DNA from: Aspidapion aeneum
Lineage: Eukaryota > Arthropoda > Insecta > Coleoptera > Brentidae
DNA length: 64,000 bases
Direction: 5' to 3'
Assembly: GCA_963576565.1 (NCBI GenBank)
Contig: OY755045.1
Coordinates: 7,437,477-7,501,476, forward strand
This document shows, piece by piece, positions 1-10,598 of the stretch. Under the pieces are notes generated by a model. The model was not told the origin of the DNA. It saw only the letters and a list, made by a program, of their open reading frames with translations, and did not search any database. The position numbers and the translations under genes were made by a program. Each line of letters opens with the position of its first letter. Within the stretch, counting starts at the first letter, position 1.

Positions 1-499
1 TTAACAGTATTTTATGGAGCAGAGAGATAAAAAAAAATGTAAAATTTAACATATAGGAAACAATGGTGAAAAGCACGCTGTTGTATGGAATAGAGACTTG
101 TCGCGTAACGGAAAAATACAAAGCAAAAATGGAAATTGTCGAAATGGATGCAATAAGAAGATCAATGAGAATATCCAAAACAGATCACATAAGAAATGAG
201 ATCATAAAAGGAAGAATGGGAATCGAGGGAAGCATAACGGATGACATCACCAAAAGGCAACTGATATGGTACGGCCATGTACAATGGATGAGCGACGAAA
301 GATGATCAAAGCAGGTCCTAGAATGGCAACCAATAGGGCGCAGAAAAAAGGGCGTCCTAAACTGGAATGGCAGCGGTCAATCCAAAGATCAATGAGTCAA
401 AAAAACCTGACGGAAGATGACTGTAAGGATGGAAGGAGGTGAAGAATAGGCGTCGGACAACGTAGAAAAACGTTCTAAACCGACATAGTAGTAGTAGTA
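1..499 (+). mobile_element. LINE-A copy 1, 3' end only
   Basis: C-terminal end of a non-LTR retrotransposon protein. The readable frame at 63-305 carries the post-RT region, including LLYGIETCR and the tail block QLIWYGHVQ, found after the RT palm in many insect LINEs. A TGA at about 300-302 breaks it, and a one-base loss near 347 shifts the following GRRKKG block. The element ends in a TAG trinucleotide tail (486-500), and other copies of the family here end the same way. Trinucleotide tails suit an RTE-like LINE, but the clade is not proven. The window edge cuts the 5' side. Dead copy. Confidence 0.85.
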
Positions 500-706
500 A
501 GAAGAGAGGTATTTGAAAAGGAAGCCTTTAAGACGGAACACCTTCTGAATCCGACGTAGCCCGACATTCTGGCCTTTGTACAGAAGACGGGCAGATTCCT
601 TAGCGAAGGAAGGATACAGTGAAATGCCCAGGAGTTGGCAAAAAAGGCGTTTCATGTGCCTAGTCGCCAGGCCTAGAGCCTACCCCACACTACTACTACT
701 ACTATT
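500..706. other. Segment between TAG and CTA trinucleotide runs
   Basis: About 190 bp of moderately GC-rich sequence lies between the LINE-A tail (TAG)n at 486-500 and an opposed (CTA)5 run at 689-706. No protein similarity is recognised. The opposed runs suggest the 3' end of a second element in minus orientation abutting LINE-A tail to tail, but no coding sequence confirms it. Confidence 0.3.
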
Positions 707-1891
707 CATAAGCAAAGAAATGAAGAATTCATCCATGATGTTGTAATTCTGACAGAGTTCATTCTTCTATGTGGTTTTAGTACTGTACTGTATGTGTGCG
801 ATAGTGTCTTCTTCAGACCGCTATGGTGCGCTTTTCTCTTCTTTTAATTCTTTTTAGTTTTATCTATCTTCTTTCGCGACTCTGGGAGAAGCACACGCAC
901 GATAATGTGTCCAAATGCCATCTCTCATGGTCTCATGGCCCGGACTTTAACTACTTCCTACATATCATAAATTATTTGGCATTAGTTTTTACTGGTTTAC
1001 GTCGTTTTGCTGATCCTCCCTAATATTTTCGTTGGTCAATTTATTCATTTATAAACTATTTTTTATATAGATTTTTTCTGTACTACTTCTTGAAATTTGG
1101 TACAATTAACAGAAATATTATGGTTGATGAGCAATCTTTTATACATTTGTAATTACCTGAAGTTTTGTCCATTTTGTGTTATGTTACCACATTTTTGCCA
1201 AAATCGCCTTTTTTTAAAATATTTAATATAATGTAGCCAAACGCTGAGCTTAACAAAATATGAACAAAGTTCATATTTTTCTATTTTTTGATTATTCTCG
1301 GGTTGAATCAAACGTTAAAAATTAGAAACGTAGAGTCTCCCAGTTGAGGATTATTTGCTCGTCCACGGATTTCTTTTAAATTTTAAAATGTTAGATTAGT
1401 TTTAAAATTGTAGAGGGAGATCTAAAACTTTTAGTCACTATACTCACTTACGTAGGTATCTGTTATTCTACACTAAAATAAAAGGCAGTGTAGATAGATA
1501 CCTAGGTACGTTACTGAAACTTTACACCCGTTTATAGTTTTGGCTCTGAAAACGGGACACAATTTTTGACTAAAAGCCACTCAACTATATTTTAAAAAAT
1601 TCATCAATCACTTAAAAAAGACGCTTTTATTTCGAGGTTCCATAAAATCGTTATCTCTCTTTACAATAAGTTCTTGCTTTGGTCAGTTAAATAAGTGAAA
1701 CGAACACCCAGCACCTAACGTGTTTGCGCACTAGGACATAATGTGCGATTATATTTTTTAATTCATCTTGGCGAGCAGATTTTCCATTTAATTTATTTAA
1801 TTGTTTGTTGTATAGTTGCTCCGCAGTTTTTTTAATTGAGAGATTAAACTTAGATTTGTGTTAGGTATTGCTAGTTTTTAAGTAAAAATTT
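707..1891. other. No gene recognised
   Basis: AT-rich sequence. A 66-codon open frame at 823-1023 starts with a hydrophobic stretch but has no recognised domain and is probably chance. An imperfect hairpin sits near 1447-1510. Confidence 0.4.
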
Positions 1892-1950
1892 CTAAACGTA
1901 AATTTTGATACCCGTGAATTTTCTTGGCTAATCGGGTAAAAAGAAGTCTT
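1892..1950 (+). repeat. Terminal fragment of the hammerhead-bearing foldback family
   Basis: The block containing GGCTAATCGGGTAAAAAG and the upstream block CCCGTGAATTT match the inverted end of the element at 14020-14555 (read in reverse from 14600). Only the end is present; the hammerhead part is absent. 1951-2553 holds nothing recognised. Confidence 0.6.
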
Positions 1951-2553
1951 TGTTTTGTTTGTTTGTTGTGTACCAAATCACGGAAGATGAACAGGATTCA
2001 TTGGGGATTTTAAAAACTCAATAAAAAAAATTTTGCATGAAGAATTACGTGTTAGAAAATTAGTTTCCTGCTGGATACCGTAACTGTTAACCGAAGAACA
2101 GAAAGTAGCTAGTGTCAGAAAACTCTAAACCGCATTGACGCAGGAAACTCAAAAAATGTCTACAGCATTATCAGTGGTGATGAATCGTGGATTTACTCAT
2201 ATAAACTCGAAAATAAACATCAGTCGTCTAATTTAGGACGATAATTCGCACTTTAAACCAAAGCAAACATTACCATCCATAAGAAAATAACACAGAAAAT
2301 ACGTTCGTTCGAGGTGTTTACTGTTTTGTGACGTCACTCGCAGCTGATTGGTAGACCGCCTGTTTTGAATCACGTGGTTAATTGTTTTAATTCAATGAAT
2401 TTATTTAATTAAAAGAACTATGAATTTAAGAAAAAATTAAACAAAAAAGTTTGTTTTTAGCATTCCCAAGACCTAAAGAGATATCTAAAAATAAATATAT
2501 ATTTATTTTTTACTAAAGTCAAACACCCTTTTAAAAACCCATGAAGGCAACAT

Positions 2554-2852
2554 AAAGCGGCCCTCACACGATCAGTATTACTGACAGTATTTTCATGGGC
2601 GCACCCAGGGGGGGGTGCCCGGGGCTCGAGTCCCCCCCAAGCCTCGGATTTTTGTATATATTTTCCACATATTTCATGAATAAACACCAAAAATAGCATG
2701 AAATACGACATTATGAGGCCTCGGGCCCTCCCCAAGACATATTCCTGGGTGCGTTACTGGTATTTTTATATACGTCTTTGTTTGTCAAGCGTTATAAACA
2801 AAGACATACATAAAAATACTGTCAGTAATACTGATCGTGTGAGGTCCGCTTT
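2554..2852. mobile_element. Palindromic MITE, split by a nested hAT-like MITE
   Basis: Arms of about 40 bp (2554-2593 and 2813-2852) are inverted repeats starting AAAGCGG and containing CAGTATTACTGACAGTATT. The remaining core (2767-2812) is itself a near palindrome around GTCTTTGTTTGT. Removing the nested element at 2594-2758 restores an almost perfect palindrome of about 125 bp. It is too short to encode protein. Confidence 0.8.
2594..2758 (-). mobile_element. hAT-G MITE, nested
   Basis: Ends CATGGGCGCACCC and, inverted, AGTAACGCACCCAGGAATAT. It is flanked by 8-bp near-duplications AGTATTTT/GGTATTTT (2586-2593, 2759-2766). The inner sequence matches the other hAT-G copies (TTTCATGAA, ACGACATTATGAGG) with G/C runs just inside both ends. 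An 8-bp TSD with such TIRs points to hAT, although no transposase is present. Confidence 0.75.
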
Positions 2853-3734
2853 AAAAGTCTGTCAAAAATCTTGGCGAATAAAACTTGAAACTTTTTCTTT
2901 AGTGTAAGTTTACTATTCACATTCCTCTTAATCAGTAGCGTACTCAGAAATTGACCCTAAGGGGGCTGTAGCGCGGATTTAAACATGTTAATCTTGATTT
3001 TGAGAAAAATTCGATCTTTAGGACTAAATATCCAGCGGTTTGGCGAGAGAAGGCTTGCACCCCGAAGTTCCTCTGCGTCCGCCAATGATCCTAATCCTTC
3101 TGCTGTCTTCAGAGCGACCACCTAAACGCTTCAAAGACCAAAAAAACAATCATTGATAGCCACTTTTTTACAGACACAGGTGTGAATACCAAGCCATTTT
3201 CAAACGTCTATAACAAGCGTGTGGAATTGGCCAAACAAGATTCCAAAATTGACAGATAAAAATCTATAACTTTGAGACCATCTGATGAATTGAAAATCAG
3301 AGCTGATGAGCAGCAGGAGACGAAGAGCAGGAATGCAAAAGAAAAAGTTTGTTAACAGGGTTTGAAACAAGATTCTGCGAATCGCATTGTATTGTGTGGT
3401 CTGCATTTTACACTCGTTAATGTTCATTTGATTTTTTGTCGCCTTAGTCAGTCGTTTATTTCAGTCTGTTTAAAGAAAACACTTTCCTATGTATCAAAAC
3501 AATATTATACTTATACAAAGAATTAAACCGTTTTCTTAGAATATTGGGTACTAAAAGCAAACTATCTCTCAATATAAGATAAAGTTGTCTCATTTCAAGA
3601 AAATCTTATTGGCTTATTTCTATAACAATATTTGCTTGTATGAAGACAACTTTTAATTCTTCTTTCAGGACAATTAATGTTTTGTTTTTTTTAAGAAATC
3701 TTGAAGAAAAAAGGATTTTTGTATTATTTTTTGA
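2853..3734. other. No gene recognised
   Basis: AT-rich spacer. Around 2937-2980 a piece reading GCGTACTCAGAAATTGACC followed by a G run resembles one end of a hAT-type MITE, without a partner end. Confidence 0.35.
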
Positions 3735-5090
3735 TTAATTAATTGACAATTTTTTGCTAATAACTCGAAAACTGTCAACTTTTTTAAAAATCTTGTAGAG
3801 ATCAGGACAAAATTTGCTTTTTAACGATGTACATAAGTACCCTCTGAAGGCAGTGGTGAACGTTCCATAGCCGTACAAAAAAAGGGGTGAAATTTTAAAA
3901 TTATTTTTTAAAATTTTTCTTGTGGTATGTTTTATCTTTAACACATTGTGTTCTCGAAATAAGTATTTTTGATCAAAATATATACAGCTAACTATTTTAT
4001 AAGTTAGCTAGTTAGATATACCCTTTTAAAATAGCTGTCTTGAAATAAAAATAAATGTGTTTGTAAAAATCCCCAAATCAAAGAAAAATTTTGAACATTC
4101 ATTTTGGTAAATCAGTAAATAATAATAAGATGAATAGAAAACTATTTTTGGTTAATATTACTTTAAAACTTAATTTTCCGAGTTGACCTCATGCAAAGAG
4201 GAGGTGAGGGGCATCCCCCCTCTCACCCACCTCAAAAGTGCTCTTTTACAGTATTTTTTTAATTATTTGCAAACTTTTAACTTTTAAAAAACAGCTAAGC
4301 AACAATTATTGAGGCTGATAAAAAGTATTCTCTGACGATGTTTATTGTCTCCCCCTTACAGCAGTGGCCAGTGGCGCACCCAGGAATATGTCTTGGAGGG
4401 GGCCCGAGGTCTCTTGGGGGGGCGGGCCGAACCCTCATGATGTCGAATTTAAGGCTATTTTTTGTGTTTTTTTTTTCTAAAATATGTCAAAAATATGTAA
4501 AAAAATTTAAGACATGGCCCCGGGCCCCCCCACTGGGTGCGCCCGTGGTGGCACATCTTTTATAGGCATTTAAATAAATGGGAGGTGTCGAATTTTTTTA
4601 AAAATTTTATTGAATTTTGTTGTTTTGCTTGTCTGGTTTTAAAACCTATTTTTAAAGCAGAAGAAATTTCCTTTTCAACGATGTATATCACTCTCCCCTA
4701 AAGGCAGCTGTAGATCCTGTACAGCTTACCAAAAATGGTAAAATATGATATACACATCTTCATTTAAGACAACAATATTGGAACACTATTAATACACTTA
4801 CTGCGTTTAATGAGAGAAGCAACACACAGTACACTAACTCAAAAATATAACGAGGCGGAATCACCCCAAGTCTTGGTGGGGGGGTGGTTTCACCCCTTTA
4901 ATTTGTTTTTTCATATTTTTTGCGAATAACACAAAAAGTATCAACTTTTTTAAATATCTTGTGGAAATCATTTTTGGAGCAGACAGCATTTCCAGTCATG
5001 TTTATTTCCCCACTTCCTGAAAATAACGGTGTACGTTCCATAGGCGTACGAAAAAGGGGTGCATTTAATTTTTTTTTTATTTCCTGGTGC
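3735..5090 (+). repeat. Diverged direct repeats, about 1.1 kb apart
   Basis: The stretch at 3760-3900 (TGTCAACTTTTTTAAA, GTTCCATAGCCGTAC, AAAAGGGGTG) recurs at 4925-5070 (TATCAACTTTTTTAAA, GTTCCATAGGCGTACG, AAAAAGGGGTG). A weaker third echo lies around 4600-4740. No ORF of interest. The unit is an old interspersed repeat, superfamily not determined. Confidence 0.6.
4369..4547 (+). mobile_element. hAT-G MITE
   Basis: Ends CAGTGGCGCACCCAGG and GGGTGCGCCCGTG. The inner part (CCTCATGATGTCGAATT, then AATATGTAAAAAAAT) and flanking G/C runs match the copies at 2.6, 18.4, 19.0 and 20.5 kb. A clean TSD is not evident. Confidence 0.75.
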
Positions 5091-5305
5091 TATTTTTGAA
5101 ACAAATTATTTTTAGAACCGAAAAAATGTCCTTTCCAAGAATGTATAACGCTAGTCTTTCAAATCGAAATATTATGTGCATAGACTTACCAAAAATTATT
5201 AAAATATTTTCTTGGACATTTTTCTCTCTTCACGACCATTGCAATAACTTTTCTAATCGGTTATGCCTTTTTTAGTATTTTAACTTCTTTACTTACTTAT
5301 TTCAG

Positions 5306-5677
5306 GTGGTGATTGGTGAAGATATAGATCGAAAATTTATGACTTGTCAGATTCAGTTAGCTCGAGAGAGGCTGAAGAGTTCTCAAGGTGTGTTATTAGA
5401 TGCGCAACAAAATAACTTCCACATAACTTCAAGTTTAATATTATGTACACAGTTAGACGTTCTCGAATGATTTATGCTCTAAAATAGAGATTTTGTACAG
5501 GTTTCAAATTAAAACATTTTATAGCTTACTCTAAACCAAAACTGTTTGAGAATTTTTGTTTTCTTAGTCCATGATCGTATGAAAAAATACCAAAAGGTGG
5601 CTTTGAAGCTGACGGCACAATTAACATTACAAGCAACTAAATACAGAAGTTTGACGTTGATGAAAGGCCATCAATAG
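5306..5677 (+). CDS. Putative last two exons of an unidentified host gene
   Basis: Exon 1 (5306-5387, 82 nt) follows a good acceptor (TTATTTCAG) and ends at a donor AAG|GTGTGT. It encodes VVIGEDIDRKF followed by a charged helix-like stretch ending RERLKSSQ. Exon 2 begins at 5568 after TTTTCTTAG and continues in the matching phase (one base carried over) to a TAG at 5675-5677, through MKKYQKVALKLTAQL. The splice makes 63 open codons, and the implied intron is 180 bp. Codon use is less AT-biased than the surroundings. The family is not recognised. It could be a real gene end, a pseudogene or coincidence. No other exons were found. Confidence 0.4.
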
Positions 5678-5731
5678 ATTTTGACATTTCCTTTACACCA
5701 GAAATTAGTCAAGTGTATCCAGTTGCTTGTA
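5678..5731. other. Possible 3' flank of the exon pair
   Basis: Short non-repetitive sequence between the putative stop codon and the hairpin repeat array. No polyadenylation hexamer was seen here. Confidence 0.2.
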
Positions 5732-6870
5732 TTAGCTCACAGGTATACTATAATATAGTAGTGTGAGCTATGGTGTCAAAAATAAGAAAAAAGGAGTTGC
5801 TTCGATTTCAACATTTTTTATGTATCTTTGCATTTCAGATGATTTTGAAACTTTTTTGTCGCACCGTCTGTCTGTCTGTATGTTTGTCTGTATTTATTCC
5901 TGTAACGACCAACGCGTATAACTCAAAAAGTTGTTGTTGCCCAGTGCTCTATGCTACTCAAAAAAGTACTTGCCCGATTTTAATGAAATTTGGTACCTAG
6001 GTTTGGTTTTGGCTTCAGATAGTCCCATTTAAAAATGTAATAAAATCCACCGGACATGAACTAAAAAAGAGGGTGGGGGTAGAATCGTGTGAGCTTAGGT
6101 GCCCATAAATTGGCAGAGTATTAGCTCACACATATACTATACTATAGTAGTGTGAGCTATGGTAATCCTAATTTTTTCGAGAAAAAAAAAGTTGCTCCGA
6201 TTTCAAAATTTTTTATATATCTTTGCGTTTCAGATGATTTTGAAACTTTTTTGTTGCGCCGTTTGTCTGTCTGTCTGTCTGTCTGTATGTTTGTCTGTCT
6301 GTCTGTTTGTCTGTCTGTATGTCTGTCTGTAACGACCAACGCGCATAACTCAAAAACCTCTTGCCCGATTTCAATGAAATTTGGTACCTAGGCTGGGTCT
6401 TGGGTCGAGATGGTCCCACTTAAAAATGAAGAAAATCCACCGAACACAAGCCAAATAAAAGGGTGGGGGTAGATTTCAAAAATTAGAGTTTATGTGAAAA
6501 TATGGCGTGCGTGATATCAAACGAAAGGTAATTGAGTCCGGAGTTACACAAAATACATTTTAGTTTTTTTTTAAGGTTGTCGGTAGATTTCAAAAATTAG
6601 AGTTTACTTGAAAATATGGCATGTGTGATATTAAACGAAAGGTAATTGGGTCCGGAGTTAAACAAAATACATTTTAGTTCTTGTTTTTTTAAGGGTGGGG
6701 GTAGATTTCAAAAATTTTAGTTTAATTTAAAACATGGCTTGTGGAGTATCAAACGAAAGGTAATTTAGTCTGGAGTTGAATAAAATATATTTCATTTTTT
6801 AGTTATATTAGCTCACACGTACACTATAACTATAGTCCCTAGTGTGAGCTTAGGGGCCCATATATTGGCA
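5732..6870 (+). repeat. Array of a hairpin-headed repeat (three heads)
   Basis: Three hairpins of TAGCTCACA...TGTGAGCTA type occur at 5732-5770, 6122-6159 and 6809-6852. The first two are followed by the same body: a TTTGAAACTTTTTTGT block, CTGT-rich microsatellite, CTGTAACGACCAACGCG, CCCGATTTTAATGAAATTTG and GGGTGGGGGTAGA. In the second unit the end of the body (about 6460-6790) is repeated about three times (CAAACGAAAGGTAATT). The phrase CCGATTT.AATGAAATTTGG is one I have seen widely in arthropod interspersed repeats. The superfamily is unknown. Confidence 0.7.
6264..6329 (+). repeat. (TGTC)n microsatellite
   Basis: Imperfect run of GTCTGTCTGT units inside the second hairpin-headed repeat. 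It gives spurious TDRQTDRQ-type reading frames on the other strand. Confidence 0.9.
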
Positions 6871-7336
6871 GAGTATTTTTAATTGTGCTTGGAACTTTAA
6901 AGAGGCCAGTTTCTCTATGTTATCTTATACCTAGAGAATAAACTACTTTTTATTGTGGTATAATCTTTTTGAAATTTTATTATTGTCGGTTAGCCCTATA
7001 CCCCTAAATAGAGTTTCCTTAATTTATGTTTGATCCTAGGTATTTAAATAATAGGCACTTATTGCAATAAAGCCAGGCAGTAATTATTCCGCGCACTATT
7101 CTGACAGTTTCGCATTATAAGAACAGCTGTCTTCTTTCCAAATTAGGCCTTTGTGTATTATAAGAGCCGGAATTAATAGTGCCGCCATTATTAATGAAAA
7201 ATAAACGACTGGGTTTATAAATTCGACTTTGGTATGTCAATTTTGAAAGAACAACTGTCAGTTTTGAATGGAAAACTGTCAGAATAGTGCCCGGCACCAT
7301 TATTGCCAGGCTTATTGCAATAATTCCCTAATGTTT
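6871..7336. other. No gene recognised
   Basis: Around 7070-7310 lies an inverted pair (GCGCACTATTCTGACAGTTT near 7091, and its reverse complement form AACTGTCAGAATAGTGC near 7271), so a small TIR element of about 220 bp is plausible (CAGGCAGTAATTATT ... TTATTGCCAGGC). Confidence 0.45.
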
Positions 7337-7829
7337 CATTAAAACCACCGTTAAAAACTTACCTTACTTTACCCTATAGAAACATGCCATTTTGCAAAAA
7401 TAATACGCAATACTCAAATCAGTTAAATCTGATTTTTTTTTTGTTAATTCAGGTAAGTTTAATTAAAACCACCGTTAAAAACTTACCTTACTTTACCCTA
7501 TAAAAACATGCCAATTTGCAAAAATAATACGCAATACTAAAATCAGTTAAATCTGATTTTTTTTTGGTTAATTCAGGTAAGTTTAATTAAAACCACCGTT
7601 AAAAACTTACCTTACTTTACCCTATAAAAACATGCCATTTTGCAAAAATAATACGCAATACTAAAATCAGTTAAATCTGATTTTTTTTTGGTTAATTCAG
7701 GTAAGTTTAATTAAAACCACCGTTAAAAACTTACCTTACTTTACCCTATAAAAACATGCCATTTTGCAAAAATAATACGCAATACTAAAATCAGTTAAAT
7801 CTGATTTTTTTTTGGTTAATTCAGGTAAG
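7337..7829 (+). repeat. 124-bp tandem repeat, about four copies
   Basis: The block AAAACCACCG starts at 7341, 7465, 7589 and 7713, an exact 124-bp period. Copies differ at only a few positions. Each unit contains AAACTTACCT near its start and AGGTAAGTTT at its end, which are reverse complements, and a central hairpin AAATCAG...CTGATTT. It is a young satellite or the tandem amplification of a foldback MITE. Confidence 0.92.
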
Positions 7830-8005
7830 CCACACGTACACAAAGTATTTACTACCCGAGTTACTTAATCGATTTTAATTAATCGACTTAGACACGTAAT
7901 TATCGAAATTAATTAAAATTCAGTTTGCGATATTCTAACAACACCGCGTCTATTCGACGTGTATAAATGCAAATCACCGCAAATATGTTTTAGTACAGTA
8001 CAGTA

Positions 8006-8588
8006 AAAGCCTTTTTCTCGAGGTTACTAGTCACTCATTTAAGTTAATCGAAATGACGTCACGGTTACTTGGAGTAGCCTCTGTATGACGTCAGACAGTC
8101 AGCTGTGGATGACATTTCCAATTGTCAATTGTTTGTTTTTGTTTTTGTTTTTACCAGCAAATTTCGAAATAATAAAATAATTAATGGCTGGAATTGATTT
8201 TTTCTAGAACTATCGCTTTCGGTTTTAAATACCTCCCGTGGTTGTGAGGCCCCTTTGGTGTTCTGTGGTAAGGCGACAGTACCACAGAACACCAAAGGCA
8301 GTACATTTTAAGACTAGATGCAGTTGAATTGAGATAGTATCAAACTTCAAGGAATGTGCTTCATTTTCTACCCTTAGCAAACATAATTCGTTGTTAATAT
8401 ATATACTAAAATCAAACATTTTGAAAAAAAAAAACTTATCCTCAGAATATTTCAGCAATCATCTGCTAAGCCAGTTACACTGTGTGGTTAATCGTGACGT
8501 CATAGTTAGTGTTACTCAGCGAAGAAAATCAGAAAACGAGTAACCAGGTTACCTGGTAACTTGTAGTTACTGCGAGGAGAAAGGCTTT
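8006..8588. mobile_element. TIR MITE containing a perfect 19-bp hairpin
   Basis: Ends AAAGCCTTTTTCTCG and, inverted, AAAGCCTTTCTCCTCG. Subterminal TGACGTCA palindromes occur near both ends (8055-8062 and 8492-8499), so the inverted similarity runs inward. No coding sequence. The superfamily is uncertain. Confidence 0.65.
8252..8298. other. Perfect 19-bp stem, 9-nt loop
   Basis: 8252-8270 (CCTTTGGTGTTCTGTGGTA) pairs without mismatch to 8280-8298. The loop is AGGCGACAG. It lies inside the MITE at 8006-8588. It could be a cruciform or a small hairpin RNA if transcribed; the stem is shorter than a usual pre-miRNA. Confidence 0.85.
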
Positions 8589-8654
8589 AAGTTAAGAGAG
8601 TTATCAAAAATAACAAAAATATATAAAACTCTATCTAGGTAGGTAGATATGAAA

Positions 8655-9948
8655 TAATTAAAATAAAGGATGTGAACGGCATAGAGACTAACGTTAAACA
8701 GGATATTCTAAATATCACACAAATATTCTATACAGAATTATACCAAACAAAAAGCGAGAAACCAAGAAGAAACTCAAAACAAAAATAAAGAACATAAACT
8801 CAGAGTTACAACCTGAAATAAGCAAAGCAGAAATAAAGAGAGCACTAAAGAAAATGAAAAATAACAAATCACCTGGAGAAGATGTAGTAACGGCAGAAAT
8901 GCTCAAATACAGTGGTAAAACTGTAGTTAATACAATACATATTCTCCTGAATAAAATACTAAAAAAAATAAGCCTAAACAACTGAGAAGAATCCAAAACC
9001 ATTATTCTACACAAAAAAAGCGTTAGATCACGCTTAAAAATATTTTGACCTTTAAAACTCCTCAATGTAATTTATAAGCTTTTCACAAAAATATTAACAG
9101 ATACACTAACAACAAAATTTGACGGGTGTCAATCAAAAGAAAAAGCAGGTTTCAGAAAAGGTTTCAGTACAGTTGACCACCTATTAACCATGAAAATCCT
9201 AATAGAAGGAGCCAACGAATACAACATTGAAAAAGCTTTCAAAAGAATTGAGCACTGGGCAGTAAAAGGATCTTTAATTAATAGCCGAATAGATCACAGG
9301 TACACATATTTAATATCCAATATAATAGCGAAGCAACAACATCAAATCCACGAAGGAACCAAGCCAATCCTCAGACAGGGTGACACAATATCCCTAAACT
9401 ATTTAACTTAGCCCTAGAAGATGTTTGTAAAAATTTAGATTGGAAAGAAATAGGCATCAAAGTAAACGGACAATACTTGAACCATCTAATATATGATAAT
9501 GATATTGCCTTAATGACATATAAGAAAGAGGAACTGATAAAAATGCTGGAAGAACTGGATGCAGCAGCTAAAAATATAGGCTTTAGCATGAACTGCACTA
9601 AAACTAAAGTCATAACTAACACAGATGAAGCTATCACGATATATCGAATAAACTAAGAGAACATAGATCAAGGAGAGGAATATAATATATCTAGGACACA
9701 TTATTATTAAACTAAAAAAAAGAAAACCAAACGGCTGAAATCAAGAGACGAGTAAGACTGGCCTGAGGAGCATTCGGTAAATTAAGCTACATATTAAAAA
9801 ATAAAAAATATTCTTAGTATCTCAAAACGAAAGTGTATAGCCAATGTAACCTTCCTGTACTTACCTACGGATCCCAGACCTGGACACATGGAAATTTTCC
9901 GGTCATAATATCTGACAGAAAGACGATCGATGGAACAAGTGTATTGTA
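8655..9948 (+). mobile_element. LINE-C copy 1 (RT, frameshifted)
   Basis: Reverse transcriptase remains of a non-LTR element in several frames. The fingers region reads KKMKNNKSPGEDVV (about 8850-8890). Then come NVIYKLFTKIL and EKAGFRKGFSTVDHLLTMK (about 9150-9200), RQGDTIS (about 9373), the region after the catalytic loop (KNLDWKEIGIKVNG) and the thumb-like RRVRLA.GAFGKLSYILKN (about 9740-9800). The catalytic aspartate pair appears as IYDND around 9490 rather than ADD. Stops occur around 8985, 9045 and 9409. It is a dead relic, related to the copy at 31.4-33.8 kb. Confidence 0.8.
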
Positions 9949-10598
9949 AAATGGAAGGTATTGTGGGAGAATCATACATACATAAAAGCGATAAAAAAAC
10001 TATACAAAGGGTCTCTAAAATTTAAATTGGAAATCGACCTTGAAAATAATTCCTGGTAACGAAAGGCTTAACTTTCCCTAAAATATATATCGCGTACTTG
10101 GTTGTCCCATTCTATAAAAAAAGGAACAAAATGTAAAGAACTGGATAAAAGAATAGTTTAAGCAAAAAAGGTTCTTAGATGTCTTAACAGTATTTTAGGG
10201 AGCAGAGACAAAAAAAGGAATGTAAAATTTAACATATATGAAATAATGGGGAAAAGCACGCTGTCGTATGAAATAGAGACTTGTGGCGTAACAGAAAAAT
10301 ACAAAACAAAAATGGAAAGTGTCGAAATAGATGTAATAAGAAGATCAATGAGAATATCTAAAACAGATGACATAAGAAATGAGATCATAAAAGAAAGACT
10401 GGGAGTCGAGGGAAGCATAACGGATGACATCACTAAAAAACAACTGATATGGTACGACCATGTACAGCTGGTTTCAATAAATTTAGTAACGACTCTTAAA
10501 ACAATTTTTTCCAATATTTGAGCAGTGTATTTATATAATCAATCAAATTTAAAATGACACTGTCACTTTACTTCAAAATAATTTTAAAACTAATTTCA

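Noticed and set aside
823..1023. 66-codon frame with a hydrophobic start (possible small membrane protein)
   Set aside because: No homology, no splice or promoter context, and such frames are expected in AT-rich DNA.
3297..3345. Second-look hammerhead: CUGAUGAG ... CGAAG
   Set aside because: GAAG instead of GAAA, and no stem II between the blocks.
6157..6419. Minus-strand frames rich in TDRQTDRQ
   Set aside because: Translation of the TGTC microsatellite, not a protein.
7337..7829. CRISPR-like array
   Set aside because: Units are contiguous 124-bp repeats without unique spacers, and the DNA is eukaryotic.
8055..8499. TGACGTCA sites as CRE regulatory elements
   Set aside because: They are symmetrical parts of MITE ends (also in every hAT-L copy), so transposon structure explains them.
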